A stretch of 5,063 bases of DNA from contig JASICF010000077.1 in NCBI GenBank assembly GCA_030044775.1, forward strand, positions 1 through 5,063. The letters are read 5' to 3'. Shown one piece after another: positions 1 through 4,937 of this stretch. Below the pieces are notes generated by a model. It was not told where the DNA came from and did not search any database. It saw nothing but the letters and a program-made list of their open reading frames with translations. Position 1 is the first letter of the stretch, and the number at the start of each line of letters is the position of its first letter. A program made the position numbers and the translations under genes. The stretch is from Candidatus Sulfotelmatobacter sp. Lineage in GTDB: Bacteria > Acidobacteriota > Terriglobia > Terriglobales > Acidobacteriaceae.

Positions 1-78
1 TTGTATACGCCGGTGATTGTTAAATACCGCGATGAGAAAACGGATCGGGGGATCGAGCTGGAAGAGTGGTTGCGGTAG
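1..78 (+). CDS. C-terminal end of an unrecognised protein (partial)
   Basis: Frame 1 is open from the first base and reads 25 codons to a TAG at 76-78. The visible tail is hydrophilic and charged, with VIVKYRDEKTDRG followed by IELEEWLR, and ends in an acidic amphipathic stretch. The start and the bulk of the gene lie left of the window. I do not recognise the family from this fragment, and the absence of an upstream boundary means the frame is supported only by being open and having ordinary codon use. The next gene on the same strand starts 62 nt later behind its own strong -10 element, so the two are probably not co-transcribed by necessity. Confidence 0.5.
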   Translation: MYTPVIVKYRDEKTDRGIELEEWLR

Positions 79-81
79 CGA

Positions 82-113
82 GCGGCATGGCTAGCGAAAG
101 CGTCGGATGCCGC
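82..113. repeat. Inverted repeat (7 bp arms, 18 bp apart) after the partial upstream gene
   Basis: GCGGCAT at 82-88 is the exact reverse complement of ATGCCGC at 107-113. The interval between them contains GCGAAAGC (94-101), which could fold as a tiny GNRA-capped hairpin. The element starts 4 nt after the stop codon of the upstream gene and directly abuts the next inverted repeat at 114. It could be a weak transcription terminator for the upstream gene, though no clear T-run follows, or an additional operator site for the downstream antitoxin. The symmetry is seen; the role is inferred. Confidence 0.4.
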
Positions 114-140
114 GCTTTACTTTCTGCTATAATGTAAAGC
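114..140. promoter_or_regulatory. Perfect inverted repeat bracketing the antitoxin -10 element; candidate autoregulatory operator
   Basis: GCTTTAC at 114-120 and GTAAAGC at 134-140 are perfect reverse complements separated by 13 bp, so the arm centres are 20 bp apart, about two helical turns on one face of the DNA. The TATAAT hexamer (128-133) lies directly inside the right arm and the antitoxin ATG follows directly after it. AbrB/MazE-type antitoxins are dimeric DNA-binding proteins that repress their own operons, usually at symmetrical sites over the promoter. A dimer or tetramer bound here would occlude RNA polymerase. Binding by this antitoxin is inferred from family knowledge and position. 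Confidence 0.55.
125..133 (+). promoter_or_regulatory. Extended -10 promoter of the antitoxin-toxin operon; predicted leaderless start
   Basis: TGC followed by a perfect TATAAT (128-133) forms a consensus extended -10 element. No good -35 hexamer is found at 16-18 bp upstream (GGATGC at 105-110 for 17 bp), which extended -10 promoters tolerate. Transcription starting 6-8 nt past the hexamer would begin at about 140-141, that is, at or next to the A of the ATG at 141. There is then no room for a Shine-Dalgarno sequence, so the transcript is predicted to be leaderless. Confidence 0.65.
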
Positions 141-362
141 ATGGCCGAAGCGACGCTATCTTCCAAGAACCAGATCGTCATTCCACGCGAGGCGCGAGAA
201 GCTTTGAAGCTAAAGCCCGGGGATAAGCTGCTCGTTCTTGTGCGCGGGGGCAACGTGCTGGTGCTGCAAAAGCCCAAGTCTTATCACGCGGCCATTCGTG
301 GCCTCGGACGCGGCCTTTACCCCAAGGATTATCTGCGGAAAGAACGTGAAAGTTGGGACTAG
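141..362 (+). CDS. vapB: AbrB/MazE-fold (SpoVT-AbrB) antitoxin of a VapBC-type module
   Basis: This 73-residue protein is predicted to neutralise the PIN toxin encoded directly after it and to repress the shared promoter. Residues 4-48 match the swapped-hairpin AbrB DNA-binding domain: the signature SSKNQIVIPREAREALKLK is followed by PGDKL and a GGNVLVL strand, the usual order in the family. The C-terminal tail (about 50-73), rich in Arg and ending in YLRKERESWD, resembles tails that in related AbrB-PIN pairs occupy the toxin groove. The ATG at 141 is the only sensible start; it lies 7 nt after a perfect -10 hexamer, so translation is probably leaderless. The last codons overlap the toxin start by 10 nt. 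Small size, domain and partner agree well; the exact toxin contact is inferred. Confidence 0.9.
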   Translation: MAEATLSSKNQIVIPREAREALKLKPGDKLLVLVRGGNVLVLQKPKSYHAAIRGLGRGLYPKDYLRKERESWD

Positions 363-805
363 ACGAGTTTCGCGTCGACCTTCGGCGCCACCGCCAGTTT
401 GCGCTCGACAGTTGCATCTTTATCTACCAGATCGAAGCCAATCCCAAATACGTTGCATGGACCGATATGGTTTTCTCGTGGCTGGCGGAGCCAAGGTCTC
501 GCGCCTTCACCTCTGCCATCACGATGACGGAAGTACTCGTCCCGGCTTACCGCAACCGCGATCAGAAGCTGTTAGACAACTTCTACGGGTTTCTATCCAC
601 TTACCCAAACCTACAGTGGGTGCCAGTTAGCCTCGAGATCGCCGACGTTGCTGCCAAAGTTCGCGCTCAGCACAACCTCCGCACACCCGATGCCATACAG
701 GCCGCTACAGCAATTCACGCCAAGGCAACCGGGTTCATCACCAATGACTCGAAATTCTCCCCGATGCCAGAATTTGAAGCTATCGTTCTCGATGACTACG
801 TGTAG
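353..805 (+). CDS. vapC: PIN-domain ribonuclease toxin (VapC type)
   Basis: A 150-residue PIN-domain protein, predicted to be a Mg2+-dependent RNase that is inhibited by the preceding AbrB-type antitoxin. The four acidic active-site positions are all present: D19 in LDSCIFIY, E60 in TMTEVLVP, D113 in TPDAIQAA and D132 in the TND motif. It should therefore be catalytically competent. VapC toxins usually cut tRNA or rRNA, but the target here cannot be read from sequence. The only start that keeps D19 and the first strand is TTG at 353, since the first in-frame ATG lies at codon 39. GGAAAGA at 337-343 is a fair ribosome-binding site 9 nt upstream. The start lies within the antitoxin gene (10-nt overlap), which couples translation and, with a weak TTG, would keep toxin below antitoxin levels. 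It converges with the HAD gene 38 bp downstream. Confidence 0.9.
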   Translation: MGLDEFRVDLRRHRQFALDSCIFIYQIEANPKYVAWTDMVFSWLAEPRSRAFTSAITMTEVLVPAYRNRDQKLLDNFYGFLSTYPNLQWVPVSLEIADVAAKVRAQHNLRTPDAIQAATAIHAKATGFITNDSKFSPMPEFEAIVLDDYV

Positions 806-843
806 CGTAGGTCCCTTCGCAAACGAAAGCCAAGGAATTCCAT

Positions 844-1491
844 CTATAGCTGCACGGTTAACTTTCCGGTTCCGTTCGATGACACTCGGATAGCGGTGAA
901 CTTGTTCACAACCGCATCGGCTTCGGCCAATTGCGAAGCGTCGTATGTGCTCGCAAACCCAATTGCTTTCATTCCGCCGGCGTGAGCCGAACGAATGCCT
1001 GCGGGCGCGTCTTCGATCACCAGGCATTCGGACGGCGCGACTCCAAGTAAGTTCGCGCCCTTCAAATACGGTTCCGGGTGCGGCTTACCGTTGGCGACAT
1101 CATCGGCGGTGACCATCACTGGGGGATCGGGCACACCCACCCGCCGCAGCCGGTCCGCGGCCAAATGGCGAGAGCCGGAGGTGACTACGCCCCACCTGCC
1201 CGCAGGAATCGAGCGTACGAAATCAATCGCACCGGGCATCGCGACGAGGAGATGATGATCATCGCTCTCTTCCGCTTCCAGCCGTCGTAACTCCGCTTCG
1301 GCATCCAAATCCGGCGCAACTTTGCGAATGACCTCGATGGCGCGGACTCCGTGGGCAATGGCGACCACCTTGTCTTCATCGATTCCCCGCTCACGCGCCC
1401 AGATGCGCCAATGGCGCTCCACGCTGCCGGTGGAATCGACAAGAACACCATCAAGATCGAGCAGGATTGCGGAACACGAAAATGTGGTCAT
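844..1491 (-). CDS. HAD-superfamily hydrolase, predicted sugar- or polyol-phosphate phosphatase (subfamily IA)
   Basis: The 215-residue product carries all four HAD motifs in order. Motif I is DLDGVLVDS with nucleophile D12 and acid/base D14; motif II is the TSGS segment at 104-107; motif III is K136 in NGKPHPEPY; motif IV is EDAPAGI with E160 and D161. The helical cap inserted after motif I (about 20-85) places it in the group of beta-phosphoglucomutase-like phosphatases such as YfbT/SupH, YniC and the yeast GPP/DOG enzymes, which act on small sugar or polyol phosphates in the cytoplasm. The exact substrate is not readable. The ATG has no clear Shine-Dalgarno sequence, only an A-rich stretch just upstream. 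It lies 63 nt after the EcsC-family gene on the same strand and is probably co-transcribed with it. The C-terminal end faces the toxin gene. Confidence 0.88.
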   Translation of the reverse strand: MTTFSCSAILLDLDGVLVDSTGSVERHWRIWARERGIDEDKVVAIAHGVRAIEVIRKVAPDLDAEAELRRLEAEESDDHHLLVAMPGAIDFVRSIPAGRWGVVTSGSRHLAADRLRRVGVPDPPVMVTADDVANGKPHPEPYLKGANLLGVAPSECLVIEDAPAGIRSAHAGGMKAIGFASTYDASQLAEADAVVNKFTAIRVSSNGTGKLTVQL

Positions 1492-1501
1492 TCGTTTTTT
1501 T
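1476..1501 (+). terminator. Hairpin followed by seven T on the + strand, over the HAD gene start
   Basis: Read on the + strand, ACG (1476-1478) and AATG (1481-1484) pair with CATT (1489-1492) and CGT (1493-1495) around a TGGT loop, with two A bulged, and T7 (1495-1501) follows immediately. This has the shape of a weak intrinsic terminator. No + strand gene lies upstream between 806 and 1475, so it could only stop read-through from the toxin operon running antisense to the HAD gene. On the minus strand the same bases form the A-rich leader and first codons of that gene, which is an equally good explanation. Confidence 0.2.
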
Positions 1502-1554
1502 CTATCACAGAGTGCGAGAAATGCGGGTTAAGCAACGAAGAAATCCGCAGACAG

Positions 1555-2247
1555 CTACGCCGGCAAGATCCCCTGCGCCGCAGAACTGAGGGTTGCATCG
1601 TTCGCCTTGCTGCGCAGCAGTAAATGCCGCTGACGAAAATGAGCCTTGGCGCGCTGGCCCCATGCGCGCACGAACCAATAATTGAGACCTGCGCCCAGAA
1701 CCGAACTGGCAACAGGAATCATGCGGCCCGTCCAGCGCTCGACGACATCTGCGCTGGCGCTGGCGGCGATGCGTTGAATCACGCGAGGAACAAATTTGTT
1801 CACAAATTCTTTTTCGATGAGCTCGCGGCTGATATCAACACCTGCGGCGCTGGCAGCGGCGATCCACAGTTCGGCGATTTCATTATCGGTATTGAATTGA
1901 AATCCGTAAATCAGACTGAGCTTCTGAATCGTACGCATCGTGATGGCGGAGAGAATTCCGAGGTCGGGCACAAGCGTGATCAAACCACCCAGGCCGAAAC
2001 CGGCACCCTCAGCGGCAGCCAGTTTCATGCCGCCACGGACAACATCGTCCGCGACCACATCGAGTTCCTCGATTTCAAGCGAATAGGTCCCGTGATAGCC
2101 GCTGATAGGAAGACGGTAGGCTGTGCGAAGCTGGATGAGAAATCTCTCTGGATCGACCTGAACCTTGGAATACGTGCTCGTCAGACCTTTGACAAGTGCT
2201 TTTTCGACGCGAGCGCGAAGCCAGGATTTGGGTGCTGTTTCTCCCAT
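1555..2247 (-). CDS. EcsC family protein
   Basis: A 230-residue protein recognised as EcsC-like by two blocks. The first is a Gly-rich hydrophobic hairpin at about 72-100, with AAAEGAGFGLGG then LITLVPDLGIL, followed by RTIQKLSLIYGF. The second is the C-terminal VLGAGLNYWFVRAWG (183-197), matching the family's closing glycine and N-Y-x-F-V-R pattern. The family is named after the third gene of the Bacillus subtilis ecs operon; its biochemical role is unknown. The hydrophobic segments could allow membrane association, but there is no signal peptide. The ATG is directly preceded by an in-frame TAA, so no earlier start exists. GAGGT (2260-2264 on the complement) lies 12 nt upstream, a longer spacing than ideal. 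The gene is divergent from rnj and leads into the HAD phosphatase 63 nt later. Confidence 0.85.
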   Translation of the reverse strand: MGETAPKSWLRARVEKALVKGLTSTYSKVQVDPERFLIQLRTAYRLPISGYHGTYSLEIEELDVVADDVVRGGMKLAAAEGAGFGLGGLITLVPDLGILSAITMRTIQKLSLIYGFQFNTDNEIAELWIAAASAAGVDISRELIEKEFVNKFVPRVIQRIAASASADVVERWTGRMIPVASSVLGAGLNYWFVRAWGQRAKAHFRQRHLLLRSKANDATLSSAAQGILPA

Positions 2248-2368
2248 TTATTTGACATTACCTCAGCTCGGGAGAAAACGCCATCGGGTGGGAATGACAG
2301 CCGATGTGGAGGCGCGAATAGCTGTGTTTGCGAGGAGTGATGCCGTGTTCGGGCTGAAGGCAGGCGTG

Positions 2369-2377
2369 TGCTAGCAT
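2369..2377 (+). promoter_or_regulatory. Candidate extended -10 element for rnj
   Basis: TGC followed by TAGCAT (2372-2377, four of six matches to TATAAT) lies 16 nt before the rnj ATG. No convincing -35 is present at 16-18 bp. If used, transcription would start near 2384 and leave a leader of about 10 nt with no Shine-Dalgarno sequence, since the bases before the ATG are AT-rich (AAAGATTAACAATCA). A TTGACA hexamer exists further up at 2252-2257, but no matching -10 follows it at 15-18 bp. The rest of the divergent gap 2248-2393 shows nothing else I can name. Confidence 0.3.
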
Positions 2378-2393
2378 CAAAGATTAACAATCA

Positions 2394-4058
2394 ATGCCAA
2401 ATGGAAAATTGCAGGTAATCCCTCTCGGGGGGCTGGGCGAGTTCGGTATGAACTGCATGGCCTTCCGCTGGGGCGATGACATTATTGTTGTGGACGCGGG
2501 GCTGATGTTTCCCGAGGCCGAGTTGCTCGGTGTCGACATTGTTGTGCCTGACATTTCCTACCTGATCGAGAATCGGCAGCACGTTCGAGCCATCGTTTTG
2601 ACGCACGGGCATGAAGACCATATTGGGGCGCTGCCGTGGATTCTCTCCGAACTGAACGTCCCAGTATGGGGGACGGAATTTACCCTGGCGTATGTGGAAG
2701 ACAAGCTTGACGAGCATGGCCTGCTCGATGATGCGGATCTGCGGGAGATTCGCGCGGGCGAATCGTTTCAACTGGGAGCGTTCCGGATTGATCCCATTCG
2801 CGTGACGCATAGCCTCGTGGATTGCGTCGCGCTGGCGATTCACACGCCGGTCGGGGTGGTGATTCATACCGGCGATTTCAAGGTAGATCCCACGCCGACG
2901 GACAATCATCTTTTCGATCTCCATTCTTTCGCGGAATATGGGAAACGGGGTGTGCTGGCGCTGTTTCAGGATTCGACCAACGTCGAACGCAAGGGCTACA
3001 CGCCAAGCGAGCGAGCGGTAAGGCGGAAGTTTGACGAGGTTTTTGCGCACACCAAACGTCGGCTGTTTATTTCGTGTTTTTCTTCTTCGATTCATCGCAT
3101 TCGGCTGGCGGTGGAATTGGCATACCAGCACGGACGGAAGGTGGCGTTCATCGGCCGCTCGATGAATAATTCCGCGGAGATCGCGGAGGATCTGGGGTAT
3201 CTGGAAGTTCCGGAAGGGCTGGTGATCAATCCCGGCGAGATGAAGAATTTTCCGCCGGAAAAAGTGTGTGTGATGATCAGCGGCACTCAGGGCGAACCGA
3301 TGTCGGCGCTGTCGCGCGCGGCAGTGGATAATCACAAGCACGCGAAAATCGAGAAAGGCGACACGGTGGTGCTTTCGTCGCGCATCATTCCGGGGAATGA
3401 AAAGACGATCTACCGCATGATCGATCACCTGTTCCGCCGCGAAGCATATGTGATCTATGAGGATGGAACCTCGCCGCCGGTCCACGTCAGCGGGCACGCC
3501 AGCCAGGAAGAACTAAAGTTGATCATCAACCTGCTGAAGCCGAAGTATTTCGTTCCGATTCACGGCGAATACCGGCAGCTGAAATTACATGCCGAGATGG
3601 CTGCGGCCATGCACAGCTCGGTGGGAAAAGTAACCCTGCTCGAAAGCGGAGACATTCTCGAATTCGACGAACACACGGCTCGGAAGATCGGGCGCGTGAA
3701 CGTGGGCCGGGTCTGTATCGATTCAGGCAGCCGAACGGATGTGGTGGAGGATTTGATTATCAAAGACCGGCGGCATTTGAGCGAGGATGGCATTGTGCTG
3801 CCGATTATCGCCATCAACAAACTTTCCGGGCGGGTCGAGACCACTCCGGAGATTGTGACGCGCGGCTTCAATCCGGGAGACAACGGACTAGTGGAAGAGG
3901 CGCGGAGAATTGTGGAAGACACGCTGGCGCAATCGAGCGACGAAGAGAAAGCCGATTACGGCGTGATCAAAGAGAAGATTCGTGCGGACCTGAAGCGGTA
4001 CATTTCGAAGCAGACGCAGAGAAGGCCGTTGATTATGCCGGTGATACTGGAGATCTAG
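2394..4058 (+). CDS. rnj: Ribonuclease J (metallo-beta-lactamase/beta-CASP RNase)
   Basis: RNase J acts in the cytoplasm in mRNA turnover and rRNA and mRNA 5'-end maturation, combining 5'-to-3' exonuclease and endonuclease activity. The 554-residue length is normal for the family. The N-terminal block IPLGGLGEFGMNC (9-21) is typical. Metal ligands are in place: HGHEDH (H71, H73, D75, H76), H139 in RVTHSLVDC, D161 in GDFK and H390 in PIHGEYR. The beta-CASP region includes SGTQGEP (296-302) and HVSGH (H364, H368). The C-terminal domain (about 445-554) ends in a basic helix and PLIMPVILEI, so the protein is complete. ATG 2394 fits the usual N-terminus of homologues, though no Shine-Dalgarno sequence precedes it. 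The gene stands alone, divergent from the EcsC-family gene and 288 bp from the next operon. Confidence 0.97.
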   Translation: MPNGKLQVIPLGGLGEFGMNCMAFRWGDDIIVVDAGLMFPEAELLGVDIVVPDISYLIENRQHVRAIVLTHGHEDHIGALPWILSELNVPVWGTEFTLAYVEDKLDEHGLLDDADLREIRAGESFQLGAFRIDPIRVTHSLVDCVALAIHTPVGVVIHTGDFKVDPTPTDNHLFDLHSFAEYGKRGVLALFQDSTNVERKGYTPSERAVRRKFDEVFAHTKRRLFISCFSSSIHRIRLAVELAYQHGRKVAFIGRSMNNSAEIAEDLGYLEVPEGLVINPGEMKNFPPEKVCVMISGTQGEPMSALSRAAVDNHKHAKIEKGDTVVLSSRIIPGNEKTIYRMIDHLFRREAYVIYEDGTSPPVHVSGHASQEELKLIINLLKPKYFVPIHGEYRQLKLHAEMAAAMHSSVGKVTLLESGDILEFDEHTARKIGRVNVGRVCIDSGSRTDVVEDLIIKDRRHLSEDGIVLPIIAINKLSGRVETTPEIVTRGFNPGDNGLVEEARRIVEDTLAQSSDEEKADYGVIKEKIRADLKRYISKQTQRRPLIMPVILEI

Positions 4059-4210
4059 TTGGTTGTTCTTACCTAGCAGCCCATTCGCTAGCAACGCCGC
4101 CTGTCGCGATGCTTACTGATGCCTTATTCCCGCTGCTACATTAGAGGCAAACAAAGAGCGGATCTCTGTATGGCGGCGTCACACGAACCGGCTGTTCAGT
4201 CAGTTTGTCC

Positions 4211-4234
4211 TGCCCCTCTTCGGGCATTTCCCTT
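4211..4234 (+). terminator. Candidate intrinsic terminator downstream of rnj
   Basis: TGCCC (4211-4215) pairs with GGGCA (4222-4226) around a 6-nt CTCTTC loop, followed by TTTCCCTT. The stem is short but GC-rich, and the T-run is brief and interrupted. It lies 152 nt past the rnj stop, giving a long 3' untranslated region if it is the true end of that transcript. Function is inferred from shape only. Confidence 0.4.
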
Positions 4235-4289
4235 CTGAAGATTGTTCGAGCAGCGGTACGAAAGCTTTGGCCAGCACAACTGGTTAGGG

Positions 4290-4339
4290 CCTGTGATAAG
4301 GGGCGGGGGTTACGCCTTGAGATAAAATGGATCCTGTGA
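4290..4339. repeat. Direct repeat CCTGTGA flanking the parD promoter candidate
   Basis: CCTGTGA occurs at 4290-4296 and again at 4333-4339, 43 bp apart start to start (about four helical turns). The copies bracket a small GGCG (4302-4305)/CGCC (4313-4316) inverted repeat and the TAAAAT hexamer. Antitoxins of the ribbon-helix-helix class bind short repeated sites near their promoters, so these are possible ParD sites. A 7-bp repeat over this span can also be chance. Confidence 0.25.
4323..4328 (+). promoter_or_regulatory. Candidate -10 element of the parDE operon
   Basis: TAAAAT at 4323-4328 matches TATAAT at five of six positions and lies 18 nt before the parD ATG, predicting a start near 4335 and a leader of about 12 nt. 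The region 17 bp upstream (GGGGCG at 4300-4305) is not a -35 match. No strong Shine-Dalgarno sequence precedes the ATG; GTGAG at 4336-4340 is the nearest purine-rich stretch. Confidence 0.35.
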
Positions 4340-4346
4340 GCCTTTC

Positions 4347-4622
4347 ATGACCATCCAGATCAAACGCCCTGAGATCGAAGCTCTTATTAAGCAACGCCTG
4401 AGCAGCGGTGCGTTCGAGAGCATCGAAGATGTGCTTTCAGACGCCCTAGAAATCCAGCGCGAGCAAGAGGCTTGGCTGCAGGAAAATAAAGATGAAATCA
4501 ACGCCAAGGTTGAGCGTGGGCTAGCTCAGCTTGAACGCGGCGAGGGTGCCTCGGGCGATGAAGTCAGCAAACGCCTGACCGCGAAGAGAGCGGCATGGCT
4601 GCGGGACCACCCAGAGTCGTGA
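4347..4622 (+). CDS. parD: ParD-like ribbon-helix-helix antitoxin
   Basis: A 91-residue, highly charged protein predicted to neutralise the ParE-like toxin encoded by the overlapping next gene and to repress the operon. Residues 1-36 fit a ribbon-helix-helix DNA-binding unit: a short N-terminal strand (MTIQIKRPE), helix EIEALIKQRLSSG, then AFESIEDVLSDALEI, the usual ParD pattern of a Gly-x-Phe/Tyr turn followed by S-x-E-D-V. The acidic and basic helical tail (43-91), with KVERGLAQLERGEGASGDEV, is the part that in ParD proteins becomes ordered on binding ParE. The ATG at 4347 begins the strand directly, so the start is secure even though the ribosome-binding site is weak. ParD identity is by pattern and partner; another RHH antitoxin name would describe the same role. 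Confidence 0.88.
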   Translation: MTIQIKRPEIEALIKQRLSSGAFESIEDVLSDALEIQREQEAWLQENKDEINAKVERGLAQLERGEGASGDEVSKRLTAKRAAWLRDHPES

Positions 4623-4927
4623 AGCCTTACATCGTCGCGCCCGAAGCGGAAAACGATCTCTGGCAGATTTGGCGGTATCTCTTCGACGAGGCTGGACTCG
4701 AGGTTGCCGACCGCATCCAAGAAGAGCTTTTTGCCGCCTTTCAACAGTTGGTCGAGTTCCAGGGCAGCGGTCATCGACGTCCCGATCTAACAGCACGCGG
4801 CGTGCTCTTCTGCCGCGTTTATCAATACATGATCGTTTATCGGCGTGCCGCTAGAATAGAGATTGTCGCCGTACTCCACGGCAAACGCGATATGAAACGC
4901 ATCCTCAGGAAACGATCATCAGTATAG
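4619..4927 (+). CDS. parE: ParE/RelE-superfamily toxin
   Basis: This product has the ParE fold pattern. It opens with KPYIVAPEAENDLWQIWRYL, a strand plus the first helix, continues through a second helix (ADRIQEELFAAFQQL) and a GHRRPDL segment, and ends in strands with VYQYMIVYR and VAVLHGKRDMKRIL. The terminal LHGKRD matches the common LHGxRD motif of ParE proteins. ParE toxins generally poison DNA gyrase, whereas RelE relatives cleave mRNA on the ribosome; the resemblance favours ParE. Two starts are possible. GTG at 4619 forms a GTGA overlap with the antitoxin stop and gives 102 residues starting at the conserved KPY. ATG at 4595 adds eight residues (MAAGPPRV) and overlaps by 28 nt. I prefer GTG because of the family N-terminus; neither has a strong ribosome-binding site. 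Translation is coupled to parD either way. Confidence 0.87.
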   Translation: MKPYIVAPEAENDLWQIWRYLFDEAGLEVADRIQEELFAAFQQLVEFQGSGHRRPDLTARGVLFCRVYQYMIVYRRAARIEIVAVLHGKRDMKRILRKRSSV

Positions 4928-4937
4928 GTCGGCTCGG

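Larger units (their letters stand above)
4059..4346. other. Intergenic spacer between rnj and parDE
   Basis: No convincing coding region or RNA gene is seen in these 288 bp. A CTAGC/GCTAG pair (4073-4077 and 4087-4091) forms a weak hairpin 15 nt after the rnj stop, without a T-run. A better terminator hairpin is at 4211-4226. The only small frame with an ATG (4170-4238, 22 residues) has no ribosome-binding site and no recognisable sequence. The right end carries the parD promoter candidate and a repeated heptamer. Confidence 0.6.

Noticed and set aside
806..843. Bidirectional terminator between the PIN toxin and the HAD gene
   Set aside because: Only a 4-bp stem TTCG/CGAA (816-819/824-827) and a loose CCTT/AAGG pair are present, with no T-run on either strand.
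1522..1549. TGCGG/CCGCA hairpin between the EcsC-family and HAD genes as a terminator or riboswitch
   Set aside because: The stem is 5 bp with an 18-nt loop and no T-run follows on the minus strand; too weak to claim.
1624..2340. Open frame of 238 codons on the + strand opposite the EcsC-family gene
   Set aside because: The minus-strand EcsC pattern is clear across the same span, and the + strand product has no recognisable family features or ribosome-binding site.
2391..3497. Long open frame (368 codons) on the minus strand opposite rnj
   Set aside because: It lies opposite rnj, whose + strand frame has unmistakable conserved motifs. The minus-strand product is rich in Arg and His with no recognisable domain, as expected of a codon-bias shadow.
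4170..4238. 22-codon frame starting with ATG in the rnj-parD spacer
   Set aside because: There is no ribosome-binding site or recognisable sequence, and it runs through the terminator-like hairpin at 4211-4226.
4059..4346. tRNA or other structured RNA in the rnj-parD spacer
   Set aside because: A GTTCGA string near 4244 recalls a T-loop, but no matching acceptor or anticodon stems can be drawn around it.
90..4525. Repeated GCTAGC palindrome at 90-95, 2370-2375, 4087-4092 and 4520-4525
   Set aside because: About one copy is expected by chance in 5 kb and one copy is inside the parD coding sequence. The excess is too small and the contexts too different for a shared element.
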